In this document: piece by piece, positions 26,284-35,956 of the stretch
Layout: each line of letters starts with the position of its first letter
Position numbering within the stretch: position 1 is the first letter of the stretch
NCBI GenBank assembly: GCA_964575095.1
Contig: CAZNPA010000002.1
Span: 186,001 to 250,000 of the forward strand
Direction: 5' to 3'
Length of the DNA stretch: 64,000 nucleotides
Source: CAZNPA01 sp964575095
GTDB taxonomy: Bacteria; Pseudomonadota; Alphaproteobacteria; Rickettsiales; SXRF01
Notes under the pieces: model-generated
What the model saw: only the letters and a program-made list of their open reading frames with translations
Databases searched by the model: none
Told to the model about the DNA's origin: nothing
Program-made: the position numbers and the translations under genes

Positions 26284-29082
26284 TTAATGCGCTTCGCCCC
26301 AATGTTTGCCATACCCGGTCTCAACCGTCAGCGGCACCGAAAGTTCGGCCGCGTGTTCCATATGCTCTTTCACCAGGGCCTCGACTTCGGCGACGTTTTC
26401 TTCTTTGACTTCGAGCACCAGTTCATCGTGCACCTGCAGCAGTAAGCGCGCGGAGGAAGAAATCAGCGCCTTATCAATGACGATCATCGCTTTCTTGATG
26501 ATATCCGCCGCCGTGCCCTGCAGCGGCGCGTTGATGGCGGCGCGTTCGGAGAAGGCGCGCATGGGGCCCTTGCCGTTGATGCCCGGCACGTGGCAGCGGC
26601 GTTTGAACAGCGTCTCGACATAGCCGTGCTGGCGCGCGAATTCTTTGGCGGTTTCCATGTAATCGCGGATGCCGGGATATTGCTGGAAATACTGCGCGAT
26701 ATATTCCGCCGCTTCGTTCCTGCCGATGCCAAGCCGTGTGGCTAGCCCATGCGCCGAGATGCCGTAGATGATGCCGAAATTGATCGTCTTGGCGCTGCGG
26801 CGCAAATCGGCATTTACTTTGTCTACCGGCACGCCGAACATTTGGCTGGCGGTGATGGCGTGGATGTCGTCGCCGTTTTTGAATGCGGCCTTAAGCGGCG
26901 CGATATCGGCCATGTGCGCCAATAATCGTAATTCAATTTGTGAATAATCGGCAGAGAGCAGCACGAACCCGGGTTCGGCGATGAACGCCTCGCGGATTTT
27001 TTTGCCCTCGTCGCTGCGGATGGGAATATTTTGTAAGTTAGGATCGTTGGAAGAAAGCCGCCCGGTCGAGGCAATCGCCTGCGCGAAGCTGGTATGCACG
27101 CGGCCGGTCTTTGGGTTAATCTGCTCCGGCAGCGAATCGCTATAGGTGCTTTTGAGTTTCGCCAGTTGCCGCCATTCGATAACGCGCTGGGCAATCTCAT
27201 GCCCTTGCTCGGCCAGATCTTCCAGCACGTCGTTGCCGGTGGAGTAGGCGCCGGTCTTGGCCGATTTCTTGCCGCCTTCGAGCTGCAATTTGTCGAACAG
27301 CACTTCGCCCAGTTGCTTGGGCGAGCCGACATTGAACTCGTATCCGGCCATTTTGTGGATGGTTTTTTCAAGCGCGTGCATGCGCACGCCGAAGTCGTTG
27401 GAAAGCCCGACGAGCTTTTGCTTGTCGACCTTAATGCCCGCTCGCTCCATGCGCAGGAGCACCGCAACCAGCGGCCGCTCGATGCTGTCATAGAGCGTCA
27501 GCAATCGCGCCGCCATCAACTGCGGCTTAAAAAACTGGTAAAGCCGGAGCGTAATATCAGCGTCCTCGGCGGCGTAGTCGCAGGCTTTTTTCAGGTCGAC
27601 TTCATCGAAGCGCAACCGGCCTTTGCCGGTGCCGGTGACTTCGTCGAAGGTGATGGTTTTATAACCGAGATAGCGCTCGGCCAGCTCGTCCATGCCTTGC
27701 CCGTGCTCGCCGGCATGCAGCACATACGAAAGCAGCATGGTGTCTTCGATCGGCGTAATTTCGATGCCGTAATTTCCCATCACCAGCATGTCGTATTTGA
27801 TGTTGTGGCCGATCTTGACAACGCTCGAATCTTCCAGCAGCGGCTTGATGAGCGCCATCGCGCGCGCCATGGGGATTTGATTTGGGATTAGGGATTGGGC
27901 TTTAGGGATTGGAGAAAATAAATCCCCGTTACTTCCTAATGCCTGTTCCCCAATGCCTAATGCCTTATGCCCAAGCGGCACATAACACGCCACACCTGCT
28001 TCCGAACTTAACGAAAATCCGACTAACTCGGCTTGTAACGCATTAAGCGACGTCGTCTCGGTATCGAAGGCAACAAACCCGGCGGCGGTGGCTTTTGTAA
28101 TCCACTCCGCCAACGTTTTTTCGTCTTGGATGAGAGTGTAGGATTTGTCATCCTGATCGGAGCGCAGCGGAGTCGAAGGATCTTTTTTTGGCAAAGATCC
28201 CTCGGCTGCGCTCGGGATGAGATTAGACTTCTGCTGCAGCCTCCCTACCAGCGACTTGAACCCATGCGACTGCAAGAATGCGATCAGTTTTTCCGGTGCC
28301 GGTTCGCGGATGATAAGCTCCGAAATCGGCGGCAACGGCACGTCTGCTTTGAGCGTAATCAGCTCACGCGATAGTTTCGCCTGTTCGATATTGGCCAGCA
28401 GCGTTTCACGACGTTTAGGTTGTTTTATCTCGCTAGAGCGGGCCAGTAAGCTATCCAGGTCGCCGTATTCATTGATAAGCTCCGCCGCCGTCTTGGGGCC
28501 GATGCCCGGCACGCCCGGCACGTTGTCCGACGAATCGCCGATCAGCGACAATACATCGAGCACCTTATCGGGTCCGACGCCGAATTTCTCGCGCACTTCC
28601 GCCTCGCCGATGGTTTTTTGCTTCATGGCGTCGTACATGGCGACACCATTGCCAATCAGTTGCATCAAATCTTTGTCCGAAGAAACGATCCGGACTTCGA
28701 TGCCTTGCTTCTGCGCCTCTTTGGCATAGGTGGCGATGATGTCGTCGGCCTCGAAATCGGCAAGCTCGATTGAGGGGAGGTTCAGCGCCTGGGTTGCCTC
28801 GCGTACCAGCGGAAACTGCGGGATCAGGTCGTCCGGCGCCGGCGGGCGGTTAGCCTTGTATTCGGGATAGATATCGTTGCGGAATGTTTTACGCCCCGCA
28901 TCAAAAATAACGGCGGCATAATCGGCGTCATGGCCTTCCATCAGCTTTAAGACCATGTTGGTGAAGCCGTAAACGGCGTTGACCGGTGTGCCGCTTGGAT
29001 TGTTCATCGGCGGCAGGGCATGGTAGGCGCGGAAAATAAACCCCGAGCCATCGATTAAATAGAGCTTTTTTGTCATAGCCAT
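26284..29082 (-). CDS. polA: DNA polymerase I with two in-frame repeat-derived insertions
   Basis: PolA fills gaps and removes RNA primers. All three activities look intact: a 5'-nuclease domain (about 1-285, LYLIDGSGFIFRAYHALPP, DSSDNVPGVPGIGPKTA), a 3'-5' exonuclease with FDTETTSL, NIKYD and YAAEDAD, and the polymerase with DYSQIELRLLAH, RRSAKTINFGIIYG and QVHDELVLEV. At 932 residues it is modestly long for PolA. Two extra stretches explain this: about 288-312, encoded by a palindromic repeat, and about 370-402, encoded by heptamer arrays. I start at the ATG at 29082, which has GAG at good spacing; ATG 29076 is possible. The frame is open far upstream across the divergent esterase start, but that part is not PolA. 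Confidence 0.96.
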   Translation of the reverse strand: MAMTKKLYLIDGSGFIFRAYHALPPMNNPSGTPVNAVYGFTNMVLKLMEGHDADYAAVIFDAGRKTFRNDIYPEYKANRPPAPDDLIPQFPLVREATQALNLPSIELADFEADDIIATYAKEAQKQGIEVRIVSSDKDLMQLIGNGVAMYDAMKQKTIGEAEVREKFGVGPDKVLDVLSLIGDSSDNVPGVPGIGPKTAAELINEYGDLDSLLARSSEIKQPKRRETLLANIEQAKLSRELITLKADVPLPPISELIIREPAPEKLIAFLQSHGFKSLVGRLQQKSNLIPSAAEGSLPKKDPSTPLRSDQDDKSYTLIQDEKTLAEWITKATAAGFVAFDTETTSLNALQAELVGFSLSSEAGVACYVPLGHKALGIGEQALGSNGDLFSPIPKAQSLIPNQIPMARAMALIKPLLEDSSVVKIGHNIKYDMLVMGNYGIEITPIEDTMLLSYVLHAGEHGQGMDELAERYLGYKTITFDEVTGTGKGRLRFDEVDLKKACDYAAEDADITLRLYQFFKPQLMAARLLTLYDSIERPLVAVLLRMERAGIKVDKQKLVGLSNDFGVRMHALEKTIHKMAGYEFNVGSPKQLGEVLFDKLQLEGGKKSAKTGAYSTGNDVLEDLAEQGHEIAQRVIEWRQLAKLKSTYSDSLPEQINPKTGRVHTSFAQAIASTGRLSSNDPNLQNIPIRSDEGKKIREAFIAEPGFVLLSADYSQIELRLLAHMADIAPLKAAFKNGDDIHAITASQMFGVPVDKVNADLRRSAKTINFGIIYGISAHGLATRLGIGRNEAAEYIAQYFQQYPGIRDYMETAKEFARQHGYVETLFKRRCHVPGINGKGPMRAFSERAAINAPLQGTAADIIKKAMIVIDKALISSSARLLLQVHDELVLEVKEENVAEVEALVKEHMEHAAELSVPLTVETGYGKHWGEAH
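27879..27976. repeat. two heptamer arrays inside polA
   Basis: Five units of the type GATTNGG (27879-27913) and five or six of the type CCTAATG (27935-27976) are separated by 21 bases. They encode a stretch of polA between the Exo I and Exo II motifs, containing ALGIGEQALGSNGDLFSPIP on the minus strand. Confidence 0.8.
28148..28220. repeat. palindromic repeat element inside polA (in frame)
   Basis: The 73-base segment begins TCATCCTGATCGGAGCGCAG and ends CTGCGCTCGGGATGA, matching the intergenic element at 6914-6974 at both ends and in the centre (AGTCGAAGGATCT). On the minus strand it reads as SAAEGSLPKKDPSTPLRSDQ at the junction of the 5'-nuclease and 3'-5' exonuclease domains. Confidence 0.88.
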
Positions 29083-29145
29083 TTCATACTCGTGCTTGAC
29101 CGCAAGAGCCATAAAAATGTACAAGGCTGTAGCGAAAGGAAACGC

Positions 29146-29802
29146 ATGACCAAACTTCCCGAACTTACCGGCCCCTCGCGCCACGCCCGTTCCGGCAAGA
29201 CCAAGCAGCTGGTGGTGTTGCTGCACGGCTGGGGCGCCGACGGTCCCAACCTGATCGACCTGGCCGATCTGTTCTCGCAGGTATTGCCGGATGCGCATTT
29301 CATCGCCCCCAACGCGCCGCAGGTGTGCGAGTCCAACCCCTATGGCTATCAGTGGTTTTCGCTGATGGACCGCCAGCCGCAGCATATGCTCTCCGGCGCG
29401 CGCGACGCGGCCGATATTTTGAATCATTTCCTCGACGCGCAATTAAAAGAATTCGCACTCGATAACAGCAAACTGGCGTTGGTGGGATTTTCGCAAGGCA
29501 CGATGATCGGGCTGCACGTCGCGCTTCGCCGCACACCGCAAATTGCCGCGCTGGTCGGATTTTCCGGCGCGCTAATCGCACCCGACATGCTATCGAAAGA
29601 AATCGCCGCGCGCCCGCCGATCGCCTTGATTCACGGCGAGGCTGACGACGTCGTTCCCTACGCCTCGCTGGCGCGCGCCGTCGAAGGATTGAAAGCGCAC
29701 GGCGTCGCCGTCGAGCAACACTCGCGCCCGTTCCTGGGCCATTCCATCGACATGGACGGCATCAAAATTGCCGGAGAATTTTTGAAGAAGAATTTAATCT
29801 AG
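29146..29802 (+). CDS. alpha/beta hydrolase, phospholipase/carboxylesterase family
   Basis: A 218-residue esterase with oxyanion motif VVLLHGWGADG, nucleophile elbow LVGFSQGTM, and the Asp and His in GEADDVVPY and LGHSIDMDG, all as in the carboxylesterase/acyl-protein thioesterase family. No signal peptide, so it is cytoplasmic. The ATG at 29146 follows AAAGGA at the right spacing; an earlier in-frame start at 29092 lacks this and lies only ten bases from the polA start. It is divergent from polA. Substrate unknown. Confidence 0.88.
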   Translation: MTKLPELTGPSRHARSGKTKQLVVLLHGWGADGPNLIDLADLFSQVLPDAHFIAPNAPQVCESNPYGYQWFSLMDRQPQHMLSGARDAADILNHFLDAQLKEFALDNSKLALVGFSQGTMIGLHVALRRTPQIAALVGFSGALIAPDMLSKEIAARPPIALIHGEADDVVPYASLARAVEGLKAHGVAVEQHSRPFLGHSIDMDGIKIAGEFLKKNLI

Positions 29803-31493
29803 ATGTAACGTTCGGAATCGCCACCGCCAATGGCTGGCGCGCGGACGTCGTTCATGCCACCGGGTAAGTCCCGACCACCTTTGATGGTGCTGGCTGTTAT
29901 ACCCTTACCTATTTTTTCAGCAGCAGAAGCAACTTTGCTTTGCATCGACGCTTGCACCGTTTTTATCATGGCGTAGACGCCGTTTTTATCGTTAGGATCG
30001 CGGATGGTATCGCCGATGTCTTTCGCGATATCGCCCAGCAAGTCTTTATTCGACCGGAAATAATATTGGTTGATGTCGTCGACCGGCTGGCCAAGCGCGT
30101 CAATCAAAGGCTGTTCCTTCTTGAGGCGCGCGGCGATAGCGGTTTGCATCCTATCGCCCAGGTCTGTCTGCGACAGGTCTTTGTTGGCCGGGTCTTTAAG
30201 CACCTCTTCCGATGCGGCTGCCACAATGTTACCGATTTTCTTGCGCTGCTCATTATTGGGCGCGTGGCCTTTTTCTACGGCGCGCTGGTACAATACATGC
30301 CGTGCATCATCCTTTTCTTTCTGCTCTTGCGGCGTCAAATCGGTGCGGCCTTTATATTTTTGGGTATAGACGTCTATCGCCTGGTTGACCTCTTTGCTTT
30401 TTAATGACCAGCCTGCTATCCCGCCTTCTCTCCAGGTTTCCACAACGGAATTGGCGGTTTCTTCCTCGATTTTCTCGGCTATTTTTCTGGACACCAACGC
30501 CTTGGAGTCGATGCCGGCCAGCGGGTCGACCACTTTCGGTTTTTCGGGCGTGCTGCCTTTGCCCTCTGCCGCTTTCGCCAACTCGTCTTTATAGGCATCC
30601 AGGTTTTGCTTCATCATGTTCTTTACCAGCGCCGCGTTTTCGGGATTGCTGATATCCAAACCCAGCTTCTGGAACTTGCTTTTAGCGTCGTCGTTCTTTT
30701 GCAGTGCGTCGACATAGCGGTCGGCCAGCGCATCGGGGTTGTTGATCAGGTCTTTATTTTCCATGATCACTTTCGTGCCGACGCTGACCATCACCGGTTT
30801 TAATGCCTCGGCGTCGGCGCGGCTTGCTTCGGGTATGGCGCCGGTCTTGAGTAATCCGTCCGTGATACCGTCGGCCATGTTGCTAAGATGCTGGCTGACC
30901 TGTTGCTCCGGCGTGCCAGTGAGCGGCACATTGCTTATCACCGGCTTGGCGGGGTTGAACAGGGCGTAGATGACGCCGCTATTTTCCTTGGCGCCACTAC
31001 CAGCCTGTGCGGCGATTTTAGCGATTTGTTCCGGCGTCAGGTGGAGTTTGCCGTTGGTTTCTAAGTCATGCGTTACGCGTTCCCTGACCGCTTCTTCCAA
31101 TTGCTCGGGCGTCATGCGCGCCGCCAGGGGTTTGCCTTCGGCGTCCTTGGCCGTCAGCACGTCGCTAACGGAAGAGGTGACTTGCTCGGAGATGGCTTTC
31201 TTATCGGAGGCATCGGGGATGTGGTAGCCGAAGAATCCCGCCACCTGTTTTTCAATGCCCAGCGCTTCGCATATCTGAAACAGGAATCCCTTGATCGCCG
31301 CCCATATGCTTTCAAAGAATCCGGCGCCTTTTTTCGTCTTGCCGTTGCGGATATTGTTTTTCTCGTCCTCGATGCCTTCGCCTACCTTGGCTTCCACGTC
31401 CGGGTATAGCTTGTTATAGATAAGTTTTCGCATCGGATCGGACGCGGTATCCGTTTCCTCGTGAGTTTCCGTTGATGTGCGTGCGTCTGTCAT
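29799..31493 (-). CDS. large hypothetical protein, 564 residues
   Basis: I do not recognise this protein. It is highly charged, rich in Lys, Glu, Asp and Ala, predicted mostly helical, with no signal peptide. One weakly hydrophobic stretch FFESIWAAIKGFLFQICEAL lies near residue 60. Repeated short themes such as LTPEQ-, DPANKD and -KKIGN occur but no clear domain repeat. The C-terminus is Gly-rich (GGRDLPGGMNDVRAPAIGGG). I start at ATG 31493 with GAG nearby; a TTG lies three codons earlier. It converges on the esterase with a 4-base overlap and is divergent from zapA. Confidence 0.7.
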   Translation of the reverse strand: MTDARTSTETHEETDTASDPMRKLIYNKLYPDVEAKVGEGIEDEKNNIRNGKTKKGAGFFESIWAAIKGFLFQICEALGIEKQVAGFFGYHIPDASDKKAISEQVTSSVSDVLTAKDAEGKPLAARMTPEQLEEAVRERVTHDLETNGKLHLTPEQIAKIAAQAGSGAKENSGVIYALFNPAKPVISNVPLTGTPEQQVSQHLSNMADGITDGLLKTGAIPEASRADAEALKPVMVSVGTKVIMENKDLINNPDALADRYVDALQKNDDAKSKFQKLGLDISNPENAALVKNMMKQNLDAYKDELAKAAEGKGSTPEKPKVVDPLAGIDSKALVSRKIAEKIEEETANSVVETWREGGIAGWSLKSKEVNQAIDVYTQKYKGRTDLTPQEQKEKDDARHVLYQRAVEKGHAPNNEQRKKIGNIVAAASEEVLKDPANKDLSQTDLGDRMQTAIAARLKKEQPLIDALGQPVDDINQYYFRSNKDLLGDIAKDIGDTIRDPNDKNGVYAMIKTVQASMQSKVASAAEKIGKGITASTIKGGRDLPGGMNDVRAPAIGGGDSERYI

Positions 31494-31649
31494 ATCACTC
31501 AATTTACGCTATTTTATCCCGTTTGTTCATGAAACTATTGTGACAATTGCCTCTATTCAGGCAGGTTTTGGTTGCTTTTTCAGTCGCTATTGTCATAAAT
31601 AGTTCACAAAGAAGCGTTAACAAAACGCCAAAAAACGGGAGAATCCGCC

Positions 31650-32009
31650 ATGACGACAGTCACCATCCGCGTCGGTGGCCGCGACTACCGCGTCGCCTGC
31701 GACGACGGCCAGGAAGAGCATTTGCGCGTATTGGCCGACGACGTCGACGACCGCGTGCGCTCGCTGGTTTACAGCATGGGCGACCACATCAGCGAGGGGT
31801 TGTCGCTGGTGATGGCGGCGCTAACCATGGCCGATGAACTTACTGAATTAAAACGGGAAAATGAGCGTCTGCGCGCCGGCGGCCATTATAGCCCCAGCCC
31901 GCAATTCGACGAAACCCGCATGCGTGACATGGAAGCGGCCATGGCCGCGACGCTGGACGACATCGCCAGCCGCATTGAAAAAATGGCCGACCAGATCGAG
32001 ACACGCTAA
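31650..32009 (+). CDS. zapA: cell division protein ZapA
   Basis: ZapA binds FtsZ and promotes filament bundling at the division site. The 119-residue protein has the family N-terminus TVTIRVGGRDYRVACDDGQEEHLRVLA and a long coiled coil at MAALTMADELTELKRENERL. A GGGAG site precedes the ATG. It is followed directly by the 6S RNA gene and the 5-formyl-THF cyclo-ligase, the conserved proteobacterial order. Confidence 0.93.
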   Translation: MTTVTIRVGGRDYRVACDDGQEEHLRVLADDVDDRVRSLVYSMGDHISEGLSLVMAALTMADELTELKRENERLRAGGHYSPSPQFDETRMRDMEAAMAATLDDIASRIEKMADQIETR

Positions 32010-32036
32010 ACCCGCCCCAAATGACCGTAAATGGCC

Positions 32037-32065
32037 TTGTATAATGGCCAAAATGCGCCTATTCT
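32037..32065 (+). promoter_or_regulatory. promoter region of 6S RNA
   Basis: TTGTAT (32037-32042), 17 bases, TATTCT (32060-32065) would start RNA near 32072, which fits the terminal stem of 6S RNA. A perfect TATAAT at 32040-32045 offers an alternative start near 32053. Confidence 0.5.
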
Positions 32066-32070
32066 AAGCA

Positions 32071-32240
32071 CTGGAACGGGACTGCCCGGTTTGTCAGGTA
32101 CAATTGTCCTCTGGACCGATAATATCTGCTTAGGGAGCTGTCCCTGGCTTGGGCCTAGCCCAGGCACATATGGCACCCACCTGTACTTACGGGTCGCATG
32201 TGGCTTAGTTACCAACGGCCAGCGGCGGTTCCGTTCCTTT
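32071..32240 (+). ncRNA. ssrS: 6S RNA
   Basis: The roughly 250-base gap between zapA and the 5-formyl-THF cyclo-ligase gene is the classical place for 6S RNA, which sequesters sigma-70 RNA polymerase in stationary phase. The ends pair (GGAACGG at 32073-32079 with CCGTTCC at 32231-32237), CCTCTGGACCGATAATAT at 32109 onward resembles the E. coli 6S segment CCCCTGAGCCGATATTT at about the same distance from the 5' end, and CTTGGGC-CTA-GCCCAGG gives the apical hairpin. Ends are approximate. Confidence 0.85.
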
Positions 32241-32262
32241 CATTGTCTTGCTATTTTTTCTG

Positions 32263-32841
32263 ATGCAAAAAATTCTCCTCGAAAAACAAAAACTCCGCGA
32301 ACAGGCGCTGAAAAAGCGCGAAGGCATCAGCCCGTCGGTGGCAAAGAAGGCGGCGGAAGCGATCATCGATCCGTTGTTGCATTTTATTCCGCCGCCGATT
32401 CGGGTCATCGCCGGTTACCGCCCCATGCGCGGCGAACTTGACGTGACGCCGGTATTAAAACGCCTGCTGGCGCGCGATCACATCATCTGCCTGCCGGTGA
32501 TGGAAGGTGCCGACAAGCCGCTCCTGTTCCGTCAATGGCGCATCGGGCATCCGCTGGAAAAGGGAAAATACGGCATCGAAGTGCCGCCGGTGACGGAACC
32601 TTACGTTCTGCCCGACATCATCATCGCGCCGCTGGTGGCGTTTGACGATGCAGGTCACCGCCTGGGCTACGGCGCCGGTTTTTACGACCGTACGATTCGC
32701 CAGCTGCGCGATAAGAAGGACACACTGCGCATTATCGGCGCCGCCTACGAAAAACAACGCCTCAAAAAAATCCCCGTTGACGCGCATGACGAAATCCTCG
32801 ATGCGGTCATCACCGAAGAAGGCGTGACGGTATTTCCATGA
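32263..32841 (+). CDS. fau: 5-formyltetrahydrofolate cyclo-ligase
   Basis: Converts 5-formyl-THF to 5,10-methenyl-THF with ATP. The 192-residue protein has the N-terminal LLEKQKLREQALKKRE, an active-site region EKGKYGIEVPP, and LGYGAGFYDRTI, the binding loop of the family. A TTG at 32248 opens the frame but ATG 32263 gives the normal start; no ribosome site is apparent. It follows 6S RNA and may be read through from it, as in E. coli, and overlaps the next gene as ATGA. Confidence 0.93.
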   Translation: MQKILLEKQKLREQALKKREGISPSVAKKAAEAIIDPLLHFIPPPIRVIAGYRPMRGELDVTPVLKRLLARDHIICLPVMEGADKPLLFRQWRIGHPLEKGKYGIEVPPVTEPYVLPDIIIAPLVAFDDAGHRLGYGAGFYDRTIRQLRDKKDTLRIIGAAYEKQRLKKIPVDAHDEILDAVITEEGVTVFP

Positions 32842-33621
32842 AGATATTATTTTTAGGCGATATCGTCGGCCGCAGCGGTCGCGACGCGGTAGTAAAGCAT
32901 TTGCCGAAGCTCAAGAAGGATCTCGCACTCGATTTCATCGTGGTGAGCGGCGACAACGCCGCCGGCGGCTTCGGCATCACGCCGCAAATCTGCAAAGACT
33001 TGTTCGATGCCGGCGCCGACGTCGTCACCGGCGGCGACCACATCTGGGACCAGAAGGAAATCGTGCCCTATCTCTCCACTGAAAAACGCCTGCTGCGCCC
33101 GCATAATTTTCCCGACAAAACGCCGGGCACGGGTGTCGGCACCTACACGGCGAAAAACGGCGCAAAGATTATGGTGATACATCTTTTGGGACAGGTATTC
33201 ATTCGCGATCATACCAATTGCCCGTTCGCCGCGGCGGATAAGTTACTCGATGGTATAAAATTGGGAAACAGTGTCGCCGCTGTGTTAGTTGATTTTCACG
33301 CCGAGGCGACGTCGGAAGCGATGGCGATGGGGATTCACTTAGATGGCAGAGTCAGCGCCGTCACCGGCAGCCACACGCACGTGCCGACCGCCGACGCGCG
33401 CGTGCTTCCCAAAGGCACCGGCTATCATACCGATGCCGGCATGTGCGGCGATTATAACTCGGTGATCGGCTTCGACCCGGCCGGTCCGATGGAACGGTTT
33501 CTCACCAAAATCCCCAAAGCCAAAATGGAACCAGCATCCGGTGACGCAACACTGTGCGGCACGCTCATCGAGACGGACGATAAGACGGGATTGGCGGTGA
33601 AATGCGCAGTGCTGCAGTATC

Positions 33622-33650
<29 letters not shown>
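32838..33650 (+). CDS. YmdB family metallophosphoesterase
   Basis: A 270-residue protein of the YmdB/TIGR00282 family. It has [56 protein letters not shown] and [16 protein letters not shown], together forming the two-metal phosphodiesterase site. Relatives cleave cyclic nucleotides and affect RNA levels and biofilm choice in Bacillus; the role here is inferred. It is coupled to fau by a 4-base overlap, and its 3' end overlaps the convergent decarboxylase gene by 29 bases. Confidence 0.92.
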
Positions 33651-34574
<924 letters not shown>

Positions 34575-34578
<4 letters not shown>

Positions 34579-35006
34579 AGCGCAGCCGTTCTACCTGGCG
34601 GGGGAAAAGTATTATTGATGGCAGATACGATGGTATTTAATTTTGAGAAATTTATCAAGGCATCTATCGGCAACGCATCCATTTGTTCATTAGCGAAAGC
34701 ACTTGTATCATCCAGCGGTTTATCAACCATGGAATTCATGATACGCCGCGAAAACTTGGCAAGTTTTTGAAACCAGGCTGTCTCAACGTGTCCTACCATT
34801 TGCGGTGTCATATTTGGTAATGCACCAAATAATCCTGCGCTTGAAAGCGTATCACTTTTTAATTCCTGATATTCCGCGATAAGGGCCGGCTTATGGGCAG
34901 TACGCGCATAACTATCCATCGCTGTTAATAAAATGAGAGGTAATTCCAACGCAAAATTTTTAATCTCAGCGAATTTATCAGCATCCACTAAGGGGTCTTT
35001 TGGCAT
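34575..35006 (-). CDS. hypothetical protein, 143 residues
   Basis: I do not recognise this protein. It appears all-helical and soluble, starting [20 protein letters not shown], with no motif I can name. GGGGAG at the end of argB lies well placed before its ATG, and its stop overlaps the next gene by four bases, so it is cotranscribed and coupled with argB and the decarboxylase. Its base composition is lower in G+C than argB, with many AT-ending codons, so it may be a late insertion in an otherwise conserved block. Confidence 0.65.
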
Positions 35007-35012
35007 GGCGCT

Positions 35013-35924
35013 TCACTCCCCGTTATAAATCATCGTGCCGGCGCCGAACTTGGTGAAGATTTCGAGGAGTAGTACGTGCGGCAAGCGGCCGTCCAGTATA
35101 TGCGCCGCCTCGGCGTCGTTTTCGAGGGCATGGATGCAGGTCTCGAGCTTGGGGATCATGCCGCCGGATGCCGTTTCGTCGTTGATGAGCTTGCGCGCTT
35201 CAGCCAGCGTCATTTCGCTGATCAAGAGGCCGTCCTTGTTGATGACGCCGGCGACGTCGGTCAAAATCATCAGCTTGGCGGCGGCCAAGGCGGCGGCGAT
35301 GGCGCCGGCCGCCGTGTCGGCGTTGATGTTGAAGGTCTCGTTATTGGGGCCGATGCCGATCGGGGCGATGACCGGGATGATGTTCGAGTCGACGAATTCC
35401 TGGATGACGGTCGGGTTGATGCGCACCGGCTCGCCGACGAAACCGAGGTCGAGAATCTTTTCGATGTTTGAATCCGGATCGCGCACGGTGCGGCGGAGTT
35501 TGCGGGCTTCGATCAGATGGCCGTCCTTGCCGGAGATGCCGATGGCCATGCCGCCGACAGCATTGATTTCAGAAACGATCTGCTTGTTGATCGAGCCGGA
35601 TAGCACCATTTCGACAATCTCGACTGCCGCCGCGTCGGTGACGCGCAGACCGTCGATAAACGAGCTCTTGATTTTAAGGCGTTCAAGCATCTTGCCGATC
35701 TGCGGCCCGCCGCCGTGGACGACGATCGGGTTGATGCCGACTTGCTTGAGTAACACGACGTCCTCGGCAAACTGGCGCGAGAGCTGTGCGTCGCCCATCG
35801 CCGCGCCGCCGTATTTGATGACGAACGTCTCGCCGGAAAATTGCCGCATATAGGGCAGCGCTTCCGATAAGGTCGAAACCGTTTTCAGCCAGGCGTCGGG
35901 GGTTTTAAGCTCGCGTGTTTTCAT
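35013..35924 (-). CDS. argB: acetylglutamate kinase
   Basis: Phosphorylates N-acetylglutamate in arginine synthesis. The 303-residue amino-acid kinase has FVIKYGGAAM, PIVVHGGGPQIGKML, DGLRVTDA, GISGKDGHLI, NINADTAAGAIAAAL and LTDVAGVI, all standard. The long N-terminal helix WLKTVSTLSEALPYMRQF is typical of the arginine-sensitive, hexameric type, so feedback inhibition is likely. In many Alphaproteobacteria engB lies between yidC and argB; here only a 32-base gap does. Confidence 0.95.
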   Translation of the reverse strand: MKTRELKTPDAWLKTVSTLSEALPYMRQFSGETFVIKYGGAAMGDAQLSRQFAEDVVLLKQVGINPIVVHGGGPQIGKMLERLKIKSSFIDGLRVTDAAAVEIVEMVLSGSINKQIVSEINAVGGMAIGISGKDGHLIEARKLRRTVRDPDSNIEKILDLGFVGEPVRINPTVIQEFVDSNIIPVIAPIGIGPNNETFNINADTAAGAIAAALAAAKLMILTDVAGVINKDGLLISEMTLAEARKLINDETASGGMIPKLETCIHALENDAEAAHILDGRLPHVLLLEIFTKFGAGTMIYNGE

Positions 35925-35956
35925 AAAAGGGACTTAAATCCGATGGGGCGGTGCTG

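Noticed and set aside
29083..29442. N-terminal extension of the PolA frame
   Set aside because: PolA starts at the conserved KKLYLIDGSGF; upstream residues do not match the family and overlap the divergent esterase.
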